Of a stretch of DNA of 64,000 bases, positions 7,107-16,269 are shown one piece after another. Both the position numbers and the translations under genes were made by a program. Below the pieces are notes generated by a model that was given only the letters and a program-made list of their open reading frames with translations, searched no databases and had not been told where the DNA came from. This DNA comes from Paracoccus sp. IB05 (GTDB taxonomy: Bacteria > Pseudomonadota > Alphaproteobacteria > Rhodobacterales > Rhodobacteraceae), in NCBI RefSeq assembly GCF_016405985.1, contig NZ_JAEFCF010000017.1, positions 1 through 64,000 of the forward strand, written 5' to 3'. The first letter of the stretch is position 1. The number at the start of each line of letters is the position of its first letter.

Positions 7107-7219
7107 GGCGGAAAATGAGCCGGTTCGGTCCTGGCGGGCAGGGCGCGGCGCGCTGGCTCTGGACCTTTGGTGATGGCTGGTTCATATGGGGGAGCGAAGA
7201 TATGCCCGGAGAAACAGGT

Positions 7220-7597
7220 ATGAAAAAGTTCCTGCTCAGCCTTCTGACCTGGTGGAACAGCGAGACGCTGAACACAAGGTTCTTCACCTGGAGAAACGGG
7301 GTGAAGGTGGGCGAGGACGATCAGGGCAATGTTTTTTACCAGTCGAAAGACGGTAAGAAACGCTGGGTGATCTTTAACGGTGAGATGGAGGCGAGCCGGG
7401 TTTCGCCCGACTGGCATGGCTGGCTGCATCACACCTGGGAAAAGCCGCCGACCGAGGCGCCGCTGAAGCATAAATCCTGGGAAAAGCCGCATAGCGAGAA
7501 TCTCTCGGGGTCTGATCTGGCCTATGCGCCGCCCGGCTCGATCCGTCGCGGTGTGCCGGCAGAGCGCAAGGATTACGAGGCCTGGGCGCCCGAATGA
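7220..7597 (+). CDS. NDUFA12-type subunit of respiratory complex I
   Basis: This 125-residue protein matches the NDUFA12 (B17.2) supernumerary subunit found on complex I of alphaproteobacteria and mitochondria. Visible features are the N-terminal helix with [17 protein letters not shown] and the core [19 protein letters not shown]. Also present are the conserved WHGWLHH motif and the proline-rich W-E-K-P repeats. The ATG at 7220 is preceded by GGAG at a good distance and is preferred over the upstream in-frame ATG at 7202. Its neighbours mlaD and the DUF2155 gene follow on the same strand, a common Rhodobacteraceae arrangement. Confidence 0.93.
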   Translation: MKKFLLSLLTWWNSETLNTRFFTWRNGVKVGEDDQGNVFYQSKDGKKRWVIFNGEMEASRVSPDWHGWLHHTWEKPPTEAPLKHKSWEKPHSENLSGSDLAYAPPGSIRRGVPAERKDYEAWAPE

Positions 7598-7637
7598 CGG
7601 GATCGCGCAAGCCAGCTGTCAGGGTGAGGTCTGGCAT

Positions 7638-8120
7638 ATGAGCCATTCTGTTGCGGAAGTGCTGACCGGGGCCGCTGTGCTCGCCGTCGGGATCGGTTTT
7701 GCCGTCTGGGCGGCGAATGGGGCAGGGCGGGGCTTTGGCGCCACCCAGACCTATCCGCTGACCGCGTCTTTTCGCGCCGTGGACGGGATCCAGGTTGGCT
7801 CGGATGTCCGGCTTGCGGGGCTGAAGGTTGGCACGATCACGAAGCTTGAGCTGAACCCGGTGACCTTTTTCGCCGATGCCACAATCTCGATGCGGCAGGG
7901 TATCGATCTGCCGACTGATTCCGCGATCCTGATCTCACAGGACGGGCTTCTGGGCGGCAATTATGTCGAGATCCAGCCGGGCGGTATGGAGGCTGTGCTG
8001 GGCCCGGGCGATGAGATCGAAGACACCCAGGGCTCGGTTTCGCTGATTTCGCTCCTGCTGAAATTCGTCGGCAGCGGCTCCTCTGACAGCGGCGCGGCGG
8101 CGCCGGCGGATGGCGGCTGA
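7638..8120 (+). CDS. mlaD: Outer-membrane lipid asymmetry protein MlaD
   Basis: MlaD is the MCE-domain, periplasm-facing substrate-binding component of the Mla phospholipid transport system. The 160-residue protein has one N-terminal transmembrane helix (about residues 5-25), then an MCE domain with TASFRAVDGIQVGSDVRLAG and the hydrophobic pore segment VSLISLLLKFVG. The start at 7638 is chosen so that the membrane anchor begins immediately. The other mla genes are not here. Its stop overlaps the start of the next gene (TGATG), indicating translational coupling. Confidence 0.92.
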   Translation: MSHSVAEVLTGAAVLAVGIGFAVWAANGAGRGFGATQTYPLTASFRAVDGIQVGSDVRLAGLKVGTITKLELNPVTFFADATISMRQGIDLPTDSAILISQDGLLGGNYVEIQPGGMEAVLGPGDEIEDTQGSVSLISLLLKFVGSGSSDSGAAAPADGG

Positions 8121-8539
8121 TGCGGCGGCGGGCTCTGGCTTTGCTTCTGATCTGCGCCGGCGGCCCTGCTTTCGCGCAGGGATTTGCGGAAGGTGAAGGC
8201 GCCGAGATCCGCTGGCTTGATACGCTGACCGGGCGCACCGGCGATCTGGAGCTGTCGCGCGGTCAGGCGGCGACCAATGGGCGGCTGACGATCCAGCTGA
8301 ACCAGTGCCGCTACCCCCAGGAAAACCCGGCCGCCGAGGCCGAGGCCCATCTGACCATTCTTGATTCCAGCCGCCAGGACCCGGTGTTTTCGGGCTGGAT
8401 GCTGGCTTCGGCGCCGGCTTTGTCCGCGATGGATCACCCGCGCTATGACGTCTGGGTGCTGCGCTGCATCGTGCCGGGCTATAAGCCGCCCGAGACAATC
8501 GAGACGCCGGAAGAGACCGAAGAGGGCGAGGCCGAGTAA
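8120..8539 (+). CDS. DUF2155 domain-containing exported protein
   Basis: This 139-residue protein has an N-terminal signal peptide ending near A-F-A-Q. The DUF2155 core contains [16 protein letters not shown], the segment QLNQCRYP and the C-terminal [10 protein letters not shown]. Two cysteines (in NQCRYP and VLRC) are positioned to form a disulfide in the periplasm. Function is unknown; the family is common beside mlaD and NDUFA12 genes in this order. The acidic tail ([10 protein letters not shown]) extends over the convergent aat gene, giving a 61-base overlap of the two coding regions. Confidence 0.9.
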   Translation: MRRRALALLLICAGGPAFAQGFAEGEGAEIRWLDTLTGRTGDLELSRGQAATNGRLTIQLNQCRYPQENPAAEAEAHLTILDSSRQDPVFSGWMLASAPALSAMDHPRYDVWVLRCIVPGYKPPETIETPEETEEGEAE

Positions 8540-9126
8540 CCCGTCGGGAGAAAGCTGGCCGTATGGCCCAGGGCCTCGCGCAGGCGCTCGTGATACGCCG
8601 CGCGCGGGATTTCGACGCCACCAAGGCTGGCCAGATGCGGCGTGATGAATTGCGTATCGAGCAGCAGATAGCCACCGGCCCGCAGCCGGTGCGTCAGATA
8701 AGCCAGCGCAAGTTTTGACGCATCGGTCCGGCGCGAGAACATGCTTTCACCGAAAAACGCCGCGCCGAGGCTGACGCCGTAAACGCCGCCGACAAGGGCG
8801 TCACCTTCGCGCACCTCAAGACTATGGGCGAAGCCCATCTCGTGAAGCGATTGATAAAGCGAGAGGATATGGGGGTTGATCCAGGTCTCTTCGCGGTCGG
8901 CACAGGCCAGAACCACATCGCGAAACGCCTCATTGACCGAGACCCGCCAGGGCGCGCGGCGGATCGTTTTCGCGAGGCTGCGCGAGATATGGAACCCGTC
9001 CAGCGGCAGCACGCCGCGCCTGCGCGGATCGACCCAGTGGATCTCGGGATCGTCGCGCGATTCCGCCATGGGGAAAACTCCTGCCGCATAGGCGTGCAGC
9101 AGGAGCTCCGGCGTAATCTCAGACAT
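8479..9126 (-). CDS. aat: Leucyl/phenylalanyl-tRNA-protein transferase
   Basis: Aat transfers Leu or Phe from aminoacyl-tRNA to proteins with N-terminal Arg or Lys, marking them for ClpAP degradation under the N-end rule. The 215-residue length is normal. Family motifs visible are [10 protein letters not shown], the [21 protein letters not shown] block, [19 protein letters not shown] and [14 protein letters not shown]. It converges with the DUF2155 gene and overlaps its 3' end. The accC-accB pair lies upstream on the same strand with a 24-base gap, so it may be the last gene of that operon. Confidence 0.96.
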   Translation of the reverse strand: MSEITPELLLHAYAAGVFPMAESRDDPEIHWVDPRRRGVLPLDGFHISRSLAKTIRRAPWRVSVNEAFRDVVLACADREETWINPHILSLYQSLHEMGFAHSLEVREGDALVGGVYGVSLGAAFFGESMFSRRTDASKLALAYLTHRLRAGGYLLLDTQFITPHLASLGGVEIPRAAYHERLREALGHTASFLPTGYSASPSSVSSGVSIVSGGL

Positions 9127-9150
9127 CAGGCCGGTCAGTCATCGGGCCGG

Positions 9151-10506
9151 TCAGTCGCGCGGGGCGAGCTGGGCCGCGAGCCATTTCTCCAGCCAGTGGA
9201 TATTGTAATCCCCGCTCTGGATATCCGGCTCGTTCAGCAGCGCCTCGAACAAAGGCACCGTGGTCTCGATCCCGTCGACGACCAGCTCGCCAAGCGCGCG
9301 GCGCAGACGGGCCAGGGCCTCGGGCCGGTCGCGGCCATGGACGATCAGCTTGCCGATCAGGCTGTCGTAATAGGGCGGAATCGAATAGCCGCCATAGAGT
9401 GCCGAATCCATCCGCACCCCAAGCCCGCCCGGCGCGTGGAAGGTCTTCACCCGGCCCGGAGAGGGGGTGAAATTCGGCAGTTTCTCGGCATTGATGCGCA
9501 CTTCGATCGCATGGCCGTTCACTTCCAGATCGGCCTGGGCGAAGGACATCGGCAGGCCGGCCGCGACGCGGATCTGTTCGCGCACGAGATCGACGCCATA
9601 GATGAATTCGGTCACCGGATGTTCGACCTGAAGGCGGGTGTTCATCTCGATGAAATAGAACTTGCCGTCCTCATAGAGGAATTCGACAGTGCCGGCGCCG
9701 ATGTAATTGATCTTCGCGACAGCATCCGCACAGACTTTGCCGATCTCGGCGCGCAGTTTCGGCGTGATCACCGGACCCGGCGCTTCCTCGAACACCTTCT
9801 GGTGGCGGCGCTGCAGCGAGCAGTCGCGCTCGCCCAGATGCACCGCATTGCCTTTGCCATCCCCGAAGACCTGGATCTCGATATGGCGCGGTTTTTGCAG
9901 GTATTTCTCGATATAGACTTCGTCATTGCCGAAGGCGGCCTTTGACTCGGACCGGGCGGTGCGGAAGGCAATCTCAAGATCGGCCTCAGTCAGCGCGGTT
10001 TTCATGCCGCGCCCGCCGCCGCCGGCAGTGGCCTTGATGATCACCGGATAGCCGATTTCTTTGGCCACGCGCTGCGCGGTCTCGTAATCCGGCACGCCGC
10101 CATCCGAGCCGGGAACCACCGGGATCCCCAGTTCTTTCGCGGTCTCTTTCGCGGTGATCTTGTCGCCCATGATGCGGATATGCTGCGCGGTCGGGCCGAT
10201 AAAGGTGATGCCGTGATCTTCCAGCGCCTGGGCGAAATCGGCATTTTCCGACAGGAAGCCATAGCCCGGATGCACAGCCTGGGCGCCGGAAATCTCGCAG
10301 GCCGAGATCACCGCCGCCTTGTTCAGATAGGACCCCGAAGAGGCCGCCGGCCCGATACAGACGGATTCGTCCGCAAGCCGCACATGCATCGCATCGGTGT
10401 CGGCAGTCGAATGGACCGCGACCGATTTGATGCCCATTTCCCGGCAGGCCCGGATCACGCGCAGCGCGATCTCGCCCCGGTTGGCGATCAGGAGTTTTTC
10501 AAACAT
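9151..10506 (-). CDS. accC: Acetyl-CoA carboxylase biotin carboxylase subunit
   Basis: AccC carboxylates the biotin on AccB using ATP and bicarbonate, the first step of fatty acid synthesis. The 451-residue protein shows the N-terminal [19 protein letters not shown], the ATP-grasp glycine loop [28 protein letters not shown], and the metal and catalytic segment [14 protein letters not shown]. It lies nine bases after accB on the minus strand in the standard accBC order, with aat downstream. Confidence 0.97.
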   Translation of the reverse strand: MFEKLLIANRGEIALRVIRACREMGIKSVAVHSTADTDAMHVRLADESVCIGPAASSGSYLNKAAVISACEISGAQAVHPGYGFLSENADFAQALEDHGITFIGPTAQHIRIMGDKITAKETAKELGIPVVPGSDGGVPDYETAQRVAKEIGYPVIIKATAGGGGRGMKTALTEADLEIAFRTARSESKAAFGNDEVYIEKYLQKPRHIEIQVFGDGKGNAVHLGERDCSLQRRHQKVFEEAPGPVITPKLRAEIGKVCADAVAKINYIGAGTVEFLYEDGKFYFIEMNTRLQVEHPVTEFIYGVDLVREQIRVAAGLPMSFAQADLEVNGHAIEVRINAEKLPNFTPSPGRVKTFHAPGGLGVRMDSALYGGYSIPPYYDSLIGKLIVHGRDRPEALARLRRALGELVVDGIETTVPLFEALLNEPDIQSGDYNIHWLEKWLAAQLAPRD

Positions 10507-10515
10507 CCGATGGCC

Positions 10516-11010
10516 TCACTCGATGATCATCAGGGGCGCGCCAAATTCGACCGGCGCCGCGTCATCGACGACGATGCGCTTCACCGTGCCGGATTTCGGC
10601 GCCGGGATATGGTTCATCGTCTTCATCGCTTCGATGATCAGAAGCGTCTGGCCTTCCTTGACCTGAGCGCCCACGGTGACGAAGGGCGCCGCACCAGGTT
10701 CTGCCGACAGATAGACCGTGCCGACCATGGGCGAGGTGACCGCGCCCGGATGCTGGGTCGGATCTTCCGAGGCGACCGGGGCTGCTGCCTGTGCGGTTGC
10801 GGGGGCGACCCCGGGCGCGGCGGCATAAAGCGGCGCCGGCGCGGCAACAGCCGTGGTCACGATATTGGCCTGTTTGACGACCCGGACCTCAAGGCTGTCA
10901 TCTTCGCCATATTCGCGTTTGACGGCGATCTCCGTCAGCTCGTTCTTGTTCAGAAGCTCGGCGAGTGCCGAGATGAATGCGACGTCTGCGTCGGAAGAAT
11001 GTTTGCTCAT
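10516..11010 (-). CDS. accB: Acetyl-CoA carboxylase biotin carboxyl carrier protein
   Basis: AccB carries the covalently bound biotin that shuttles carboxyl groups between AccC and the carboxyltransferase. The 164-residue protein has an N-terminal helical domain, an Ala/Pro-rich linker (about residues 52-90) and a C-terminal biotinyl domain. The biotin acceptor is Lys130 in EAMKTMN. The ATG at 11010 is chosen to match the family N-terminus; the open frame extends far upstream without similarity. It is followed by accC nine bases later. Confidence 0.95.
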   Translation of the reverse strand: MSKHSSDADVAFISALAELLNKNELTEIAVKREYGEDDSLEVRVVKQANIVTTAVAAPAPLYAAAPGVAPATAQAAAPVASEDPTQHPGAVTSPMVGTVYLSAEPGAAPFVTVGAQVKEGQTLLIIEAMKTMNHIPAPKSGTVKRIVVDDAAPVEFGAPLMIIE

Positions 11011-11347
11011 GCCGTCCTCTGATGGCGTTTCATCGCCTGTTGACTTTGTTGCACCTGATTGAACGGGGCGGATATGGGCGCAACTGTCAGCGCTCACAAG
11101 GCCCCGTTTCTGCTGATCTCCGCTTATAGGGCAGCCATTCACCAGAGAAAAGCGCCGATCCATCCCCCCGCGTCCGAGGCGCTGATTGACGCTTTTTTCA
11201 GCTGCGCGTCTGCGGCCCGCAGCCTGAACAGGGTTTAAAATTTTTCCATTTGGTAAAATTTGCGACCTGTGAGACGCTGAACCCGGAAGATGAATCCCAG
11301 GAAGAGCCGAAACCAGCCACCATCCCCCAACAGAGAGGTCTTGTGCG
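11011..11347. promoter_or_regulatory. Divergent spacer between accB and preT
   Basis: This 337-base gap must hold promoters for accB (leftward) and preT (rightward). The only conspicuous feature is an AT-rich patch with the repeat TAAAATTT at 11236-11243 and 11254-11261, 18 bases apart, about 90-110 bases before preT. A CTGCGG/CCGCAG inverted repeat lies at 11210-11222. No RutR-type site was seen here and no ORF is supported. Confidence 0.4.
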
Positions 11348-12664
11348 ATGAGCAACAGCCCGCTGACCCCCGGTATCGCATCGGGACGTTTGCCAGCCGA
11401 GGAATATGACCGCAATTTTCTCGATCACCTGCCGGCGCTTGATGTGCATGAGGCGAGGGTGGCCGCAGACCGGTGCTATTTCTGCCATGACGCGCCCTGT
11501 ATGACGGCCTGTCCGACTTCGATTGATATCCCGCTTTTCATCCGCCAGATCGCAACCGGCACAGCGGAGGCTGCGGCAAAGACCATCTGGTCGCAAAACA
11601 TCCTTGGCGGCATCTGTGCCCGCGTCTGCCCGACCGAGACCTTGTGCGAAGGGGTCTGTGTGCGCGAGGTGGCCGAAGGCAAACCGGTCGAAATCGGCCG
11701 TTTGCAGCGGTTTGCCACGGATTTTGCGATGCCGAAGGGGCATCCGTTCCAGCGCGCGACGCCCACAGGGCGGCGGGTGGCTGTTGTGGGGGCAGGGCCG
11801 GCAGGGCTCGCCTGTGCGCATCGGCTGGCGATGCTGGGCCATGATGTCGTGGTGTTTGAGCGCCGCCCCCGGCCGGGTGGCCTGAATGAATATGGCATCG
11901 CGAGTTACAAATCGACCGGCGGTTTCGCGCAGGCCGAGGTGGACTGGCTGTTGCAGATCGGCGGGATCGAATTGCGCAATGGGGTGGAGCTTGGCCGTGA
12001 CATCACGCTGGCCGAGCTGCGCCAGAGCTATGATGCAGTGTTCCTCGGGATCGGTCTGCAGGGCGTGAATCTCCTTTCCGCCGGCGGCGAGGATCTGGAA
12101 GGCGTCAGCAATGCGGTCGATTTCATCGCAGATCTGCGCCAGGCAAATGATCTCTCGACGCTGCCAGTCGGGCGCGATGTGGTGGTGATTGGCGGTGGCA
12201 TGACGGCGGTGGATGCGGCGGTGCAGTCGCGGCTTCTGGGGGCGGAAAACGTCACCATCGTCTATCGCCGCGTCCAGGCGAAAATGGCGGCATCCGAACA
12301 TGAACAGGATCACGCCACCAGCAAAGGCGTTCGAATCATCCATAATGCGGCGCCGCTGCGGGTGATCGGCGAAACCCGGGCCGAGGCGGTGGAATTCGCC
12401 TATACCGAAGACGGGCCCGACGGGTTGCGGCTTTTGCCCGAGACCTTCACGCTGAAAGCCGATCAGGTGCTGCGCGCCATCGGCCAGCGCCTCACCGGTC
12501 TGCCCGATGGGGTGACAGCCAAGGGCGGCAAGATTGACACTGCGCCGGCGCAGGTCTGGGCCGGGGGCGACTGTGCTGCCGGAGGCGAGGATCTGACCGT
12601 GACCGCCGTCGCCGAAGGCCGTGACGCCGCGCTCTCGATCCATCGCCAGCTCTCGGGGCTGTGA
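11348..12664 (+). CDS. preT: NAD-dependent dihydropyrimidine dehydrogenase subunit PreT
   Basis: PreT is the FAD/Fe-S electron-input subunit that with PreA reduces uracil and thymine to dihydropyrimidines. The 438-residue protein starts with the GltD-like iron-sulfur segment containing CYFCHDAPCMTACP and CARVCPTETLCEGVC. The FAD Rossmann motif is VAVVGAGPAGLACAHRL, and the NAD-binding motif is VVVIGGGMTAVDAA. The partner preA lies 0.8 kb downstream, separated by a DedA-family gene. The stop is followed 141 bases later by that DedA start. A glutamate-synthase small-subunit-like oxidoreductase is the alternative reading, but the preA linkage argues for PreT. Confidence 0.92.
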   Translation: MSNSPLTPGIASGRLPAEEYDRNFLDHLPALDVHEARVAADRCYFCHDAPCMTACPTSIDIPLFIRQIATGTAEAAAKTIWSQNILGGICARVCPTETLCEGVCVREVAEGKPVEIGRLQRFATDFAMPKGHPFQRATPTGRRVAVVGAGPAGLACAHRLAMLGHDVVVFERRPRPGGLNEYGIASYKSTGGFAQAEVDWLLQIGGIELRNGVELGRDITLAELRQSYDAVFLGIGLQGVNLLSAGGEDLEGVSNAVDFIADLRQANDLSTLPVGRDVVVIGGGMTAVDAAVQSRLLGAENVTIVYRRVQAKMAASEHEQDHATSKGVRIIHNAAPLRVIGETRAEAVEFAYTEDGPDGLRLLPETFTLKADQVLRAIGQRLTGLPDGVTAKGGKIDTAPAQVWAGGDCAAGGEDLTVTAVAEGRDAALSIHRQLSGL

Positions 12665-12805
12665 CCATGGCTGCACAGCAAAGTGGCATCGCGATGCGGT
12701 CAGGGCCTCTTGCGCGAAGTTTTCGTAACGGCGACAGCGCGCCGGAGCTTTGGTCTTGTTCCCAGGGTTTTTCTCGTCCAAAGGTCTCGCAACCAGCGAG
12801 GCACC

Positions 12806-13342
12806 ATGACCGATCTGATCGACCAGATAATCGACTTTATCGAGCGCCATCATGCGCTTGCCCCCTGGATCATGCTGGTCTTCGCGGCCGCCGAAACCAC
12901 CGCATTTCTGTCGATCCTGATCCCTTCGACGGCGATCATGGTCGGCGTGGGCGCCTTTGCCGCCAATGGAATCCTGAACTTCACGACGCTGTGGATCGGG
13001 GCCTCGATCGGGGCAATGGCCGGCTCGTTCTTCTCCTATTGGCTGGGCTGGCGCTACGGCACGTCTATTCTGCAGATGCGGCCAATGCGCGACCATCCGG
13101 AATGGAAGGCGAAAGCGAACACGGCGTTTCTCAGCTGGGGGCCGGTGACGATCTTCGCGGGTCACTTCGCCACCCTGTTGCGCCCGGTGGTCTTTCTGAT
13201 GGCAGGGATGAGCGGGATGACGCTGCCGCGCTTTGCTTTCTGGAACATCCTCGGCTGTATCACCTGGGCCGGGGTCGTGCTGAAGTTCGGCGAGGTCGGC
13301 GGCTGGCTCATCAGCTGGGCCTGGGGCTGGCTCTTCGGCTGA
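12806..13342 (+). CDS. DedA family membrane protein
   Basis: This 178-residue integral membrane protein belongs to the DedA/VTT superfamily, members of which flip or transport lipid carriers and affect membrane homeostasis. Visible family features are the N-terminal amphipathic helix, the hydrophobic F-L-S-I-L-I-P-S segment, the GASIGAMAGSFFSYWLGWRYG motif region and HFATLLRPVVFLMAG. Residue R in LLRP is conserved in the family. The start at 12806 (MTDLIDQ) is preferred to 12683, which lacks similarity. It sits between preT and preA, which is unusual for a pathway pair. A second DedA gene is at 60564-61133. Confidence 0.88.
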   Translation: MTDLIDQIIDFIERHHALAPWIMLVFAAAETTAFLSILIPSTAIMVGVGAFAANGILNFTTLWIGASIGAMAGSFFSYWLGWRYGTSILQMRPMRDHPEWKAKANTAFLSWGPVTIFAGHFATLLRPVVFLMAGMSGMTLPRFAFWNILGCITWAGVVLKFGEVGGWLISWAWGWLFG

Positions 13343-13468
13343 ACGCCCCTTCCTGCACCACATCTCACGGCGCGGCGGATCTGCATCCGGCCGCGCCTTT
13401 TTCTTGCGCAAAACCTGTTCCCAGACACCAGAGGCGGCCCAGAGCCGTTCATCTCCAGGGAGACTCAA

Positions 13469-14770
13469 ATGGCTGATCTTTCGACGAATTTCCTCGGTAT
13501 CCGCTCGCCCAACCCGTTCTGGCTGGCCTCGGCGCCGCCGACCGATAAGGAATATAATGTCGAGCGCGCATTCGAGGCGGGCTGGGGCGGTGTGGTGTGG
13601 AAGACGCTCGGGGCCGATGGCCCGCCGGTGGTCAATGTCAATGGCCCGCGCTATGGCGCGGTCTGGGGGGCGGACCGGCGTCTGCTGGGGCTCAACAATA
13701 TCGAGCTGATCACCGACCGGCCTTTGCAGGTTAATCTGGATGAAATCAAATCGGTACGCCGCCGCTGGCGGGATCGCGCCCTGATCATCTCGCTGATGGT
13801 GCCCTGCGATGAGGAAAGCTGGAAAGATATCCTGAAGAAGATTGAGGATACCGAAGCGGATGGGGTCGAGCTGAATTTCGGCTGTCCGCATGGCATGGCG
13901 GAACGCGGCATGGGCTCTGCCGTCGGCCAGGTGCCGGACTATATCGAGATGGTGACCCGCTGGGTGAAACAGCATTCGCGTATGCCCTGTATCGTGAAAC
14001 TCACGCCGAACATCACCGATATCCGCCTGCCGGCCGAGGCCGCCAAACGCGGTGGCGCCGATGCGGTCAGCCTGATCAATACGGTGAATTCGATCACCTC
14101 GGTCAATCTCGACACGTTTTCGCCCGAGCCGATGATCGACGGCAAGGGCTCGCATGGCGGCTATTGCGGCCCGGCGGTGAAGCCGATCGCGCTGAATATG
14201 GTGGCCGAAATCGCGCGGTCGCGGGAAACTGCGGGCCTGCCGATTTCGGGGATCGGTGGCGTGACCACCTGGCGCGATGCGGCTGAGTTCATCGCCCTTG
14301 GCTGCGGCACGGTGCAGGCCTGTACGGTGGCGATGACCTATGGGTTCAAAGTGGTGCAGGAGCTGATTTCGGGCCTCAGCGAATATCTCGATGAAAAGGG
14401 AATGACGCTGGATGAGCTGCGCGGCCGCGCGGTACCCAATGTCACCGACTGGCAGTATCTGAACCTGAATTACGTCGCCAAGGCGCATATCAACCAGGAA
14501 GATTGCATCAAATGCGGCCGCTGCTATGCCGCCTGCGAGGATACCAGCCATCAGGCGATTGCGATGGGCCCGGGACGCGTCTTCACCGTGAAAGACGATG
14601 AATGCGTCGCCTGCAATCTTTGCGTCAATGTCTGCCCGGTTGAGAATTGCATCACGATGGAGCCGATGGCGAAGGGCTCTGTAGATCCTCGCACCGGGCT
14701 TGTGGTCGGCGATTACGCGAACTGGACGACGCATCCGAACAACCCGTCCTCACGCCCGGCGGCAGAATAG
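13469..14770 (+). CDS. preA: NAD-dependent dihydropyrimidine dehydrogenase subunit PreA
   Basis: PreA is the FMN/Fe-S catalytic subunit of dihydropyrimidine dehydrogenase. The 433-residue protein has an N-terminal dihydroorotate-dehydrogenase-like TIM barrel with NPFWLASAPPT, NFGCPHGMAERGMG, KLTPNITD and SGIGGVTTW. A C-terminal ferredoxin domain contains CIKCGRCYAAC and CVACNLCVNVC, sufficient for two [4Fe-4S] clusters. It acts with PreT at 11348-12664. The ribosome-binding site is GGGAG just upstream. Confidence 0.95.
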   Translation: MADLSTNFLGIRSPNPFWLASAPPTDKEYNVERAFEAGWGGVVWKTLGADGPPVVNVNGPRYGAVWGADRRLLGLNNIELITDRPLQVNLDEIKSVRRRWRDRALIISLMVPCDEESWKDILKKIEDTEADGVELNFGCPHGMAERGMGSAVGQVPDYIEMVTRWVKQHSRMPCIVKLTPNITDIRLPAEAAKRGGADAVSLINTVNSITSVNLDTFSPEPMIDGKGSHGGYCGPAVKPIALNMVAEIARSRETAGLPISGIGGVTTWRDAAEFIALGCGTVQACTVAMTYGFKVVQELISGLSEYLDEKGMTLDELRGRAVPNVTDWQYLNLNYVAKAHINQEDCIKCGRCYAACEDTSHQAIAMGPGRVFTVKDDECVACNLCVNVCPVENCITMEPMAKGSVDPRTGLVVGDYANWTTHPNNPSSRPAAE

Positions 14771-15100
14771 GCGGAACGGGCTCTGGCGCCGCGCGCGCCT
14801 GAACCGGGCTGGCTGCGCCAGGGTCCTCCTGGGGCGACCGGAGATCCCAATAACGATAAGGCCCGGGCGGTGCTTTGCGCATCGCCCTGGTTCTGAGGCT
14901 CTGTCCGTTTTTGGCCCAAAAACCGGCGCTGTGTCCGATGCCAAAAGCAAAGGCCAGGCGCGCCTGGTGCGCAGAACGCCGTTTTTATCAAAGGTCACGC
15001 GCACACCGCACAGGCCAGAGGCATAGGACGCGGCGCGCGGGCCTCCCGGTGCCCATGGATCGCCGGCGGCTCGCCGCAGGTCGCAATGTTCCGGTGTCGT
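14771..15100. other. Convergent gap after preA
   Basis: This 330-base gap separates preA from a minus-strand small gene. GTTTTTGG-C-CCAAAAAC (14907-14923) is an eight-pair inverted repeat with A/T runs and may end transcription from either side. The antisense-looking open frames here lack any recognisable product. Confidence 0.4.
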
Positions 15101-15406
15101 TCAGGGCACCCGGTTTGCCAGCGGGTTCACCCCGACCGCGCGGAGCGTCATCATATAGGCCCGCTGCGCGGCCTCGACCTTGTCGCGCGCAGCCTCGGAG
15201 AGCAGGCTCTGATCGGTCAGAGGCGGTCTTGAACTGTTGCTCCCCGAGGCCTGAGCCACCGGACGCGCGATCTCGCTTGCGGCGGCGGCCGAAGCGCGGC
15301 TGCCGCTTTGTGATGCCGGAGCAGATCCGGCAGAAGTCCCGGCCTGGGCATTCGCAACCGGTTCTACGGTCGCCATGACAGGCCGGACGGCGGAAATGAA
15401 TCCCAT
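15101..15406 (-). CDS. Small Ala/Ser-rich protein of unknown function
   Basis: This 101-residue ORF starts MGFISAVRPVMATVEP and has a low-complexity Ala/Gly/Ser/Gln middle. The C-terminus is better structured: SEAARDKVEAAQRAYMMTLRAVGVNPLANRVP looks helical. The family is not recognised. The ATG at 15406 is preferred to a GTG at 15451. It lies between preA and rutR on the same strand as rutR, 94 bases downstream of the rutR stop, so it may be co-transcribed with the repressor gene. Confidence rests mainly on the coding-like C-terminus. Confidence 0.5.
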   Translation of the reverse strand: MGFISAVRPVMATVEPVANAQAGTSAGSAPASQSGSRASAAAASEIARPVAQASGSNSSRPPLTDQSLLSEAARDKVEAAQRAYMMTLRAVGVNPLANRVP

Positions 15407-15500
15407 AACCGTCACCCCACGATAGAAAGCCCCACCCGAAAAGCCTGACACAGATCAGCGCATCTCCCTAGAAGGTAATGTCTTGCTTTTTATTGGTCTT

Positions 15501-16145
15501 TCAGGGGGCGGCCATGCCTGGCTGTGGTGACAACAGCCGCAGATAGAGGGTTTCGAGAAAGCTCGCGGCCTCGGACCAGGGATCGTGGCCCTTGCCCAGC
15601 ACCGCGCGCGTCTGGCTTTCGAAATCGGCGTAATGCTGGGTCAGCGCCCAGACCGAGATGATCAGATGCACCGGGTCCGAACGCCGGATCCGCCCCTGAT
15701 CCATCCAGCGCGCCAGCAGCCGCGCTTTTTCCTGCACCAGATCGTGCAATTCCCCCTGAATCACCTCGGAAATACGGGGCGCGCCTTGCAGGATCTCATT
15801 GGCGAAGAGCCTGCTTTCACGGGGAAAATCGCGCGACAGATCCAGCTTGCGGCGCATATAGCCCAGCATCTCGGCAAGCGGATCACCATCGTCGCGCATC
15901 GCCCGCAGCGGCTCCAGCCAGGAGGTCATCAGCCCGGTCAGCAGGTCGCGGTGGATCTCTTCCTTGGACCCGAAATAATACAGAAGATTGGGTTTCGAGA
16001 GACCGGCCTCAAGCGCGATCTGATCCAGCGTCGCGCCGCGAAACCCCTGGGCCGAGAACACCTCCAGCGCTGCCGCGAGGATGGTCTCGCGGTTCTTTTG
16101 CTGGATACGGCTGCGGCGCGGGGCGCGGACGGTCTTGTTCTCCAT
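15501..16145 (-). CDS. rutR: RutR-family TetR repressor of pyrimidine catabolism
   Basis: RutR binds uracil or thymine and controls pyrimidine-degradation genes. The 214-residue protein has a TetR helix-turn-helix at about residues 20-65 (ILAAALEVFSAQGF, GLSKPNLLYYFGSKEE) and a C-terminal domain with FANEILQGAPRI, typical of the YcdC/RutR ligand domain. The gene is divergent from the carbamoylase gene; the 124-base spacer contains a near-perfect RutR operator at 16209-16224. This makes autoregulation and control of 16270-19531 likely. Confidence 0.9.
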   Translation of the reverse strand: MENKTVRAPRRSRIQQKNRETILAAALEVFSAQGFRGATLDQIALEAGLSKPNLLYYFGSKEEIHRDLLTGLMTSWLEPLRAMRDDGDPLAEMLGYMRRKLDLSRDFPRESRLFANEILQGAPRISEVIQGELHDLVQEKARLLARWMDQGRIRRSDPVHLIISVWALTQHYADFESQTRAVLGKGHDPWSEAASFLETLYLRLLSPQPGMAAP

Positions 16146-16208
16146 AAAGTTTTTAAATCAGGCGCGGGGCATTCGGTCAAACCTCTGACGCGTGTCCGGG
16201 GAAAATTC

Positions 16209-16224
16209 TTGACCATGTGGTCAG
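16209..16224. promoter_or_regulatory. RutR operator
   Basis: TTGACCATGTGGTCAG matches the palindromic RutR consensus known from E. coli, TTGACCA-N2-TGGTCAA, at 13 of the 14 specified positions; only the last base differs. It lies 46 bases upstream of the carbamoylase start and 64 bases upstream of rutR. A weaker GTCA-N6-TGAC pair occurs closer to rutR. Confidence 0.85.
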
Positions 16225-16269
16225 GCTGTGCTGGCCTCTGCCTGAGACCACAGCAGGACGGGAACGACC

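Noticed and set aside
5732-7492. Long minus-strand open frame opposite clpX and the NDUFA12 gene
   Set aside because: Antisense shadow; clpX is certain on the plus strand.
11198-14734. Very long open frame on the minus strand opposite preT, the DedA gene and preA
   Set aside because: It is an antisense frame kept open by the high-GC codon bias of the plus-strand genes; its translation shows no family motif and is rich in His/Arg/Pro/Gln.
14875-15378. Plus-strand open frame after preA
   Set aside because: Arg/Pro/Ala-rich random-looking translation and overlap with the small minus-strand gene at 15101-15406.
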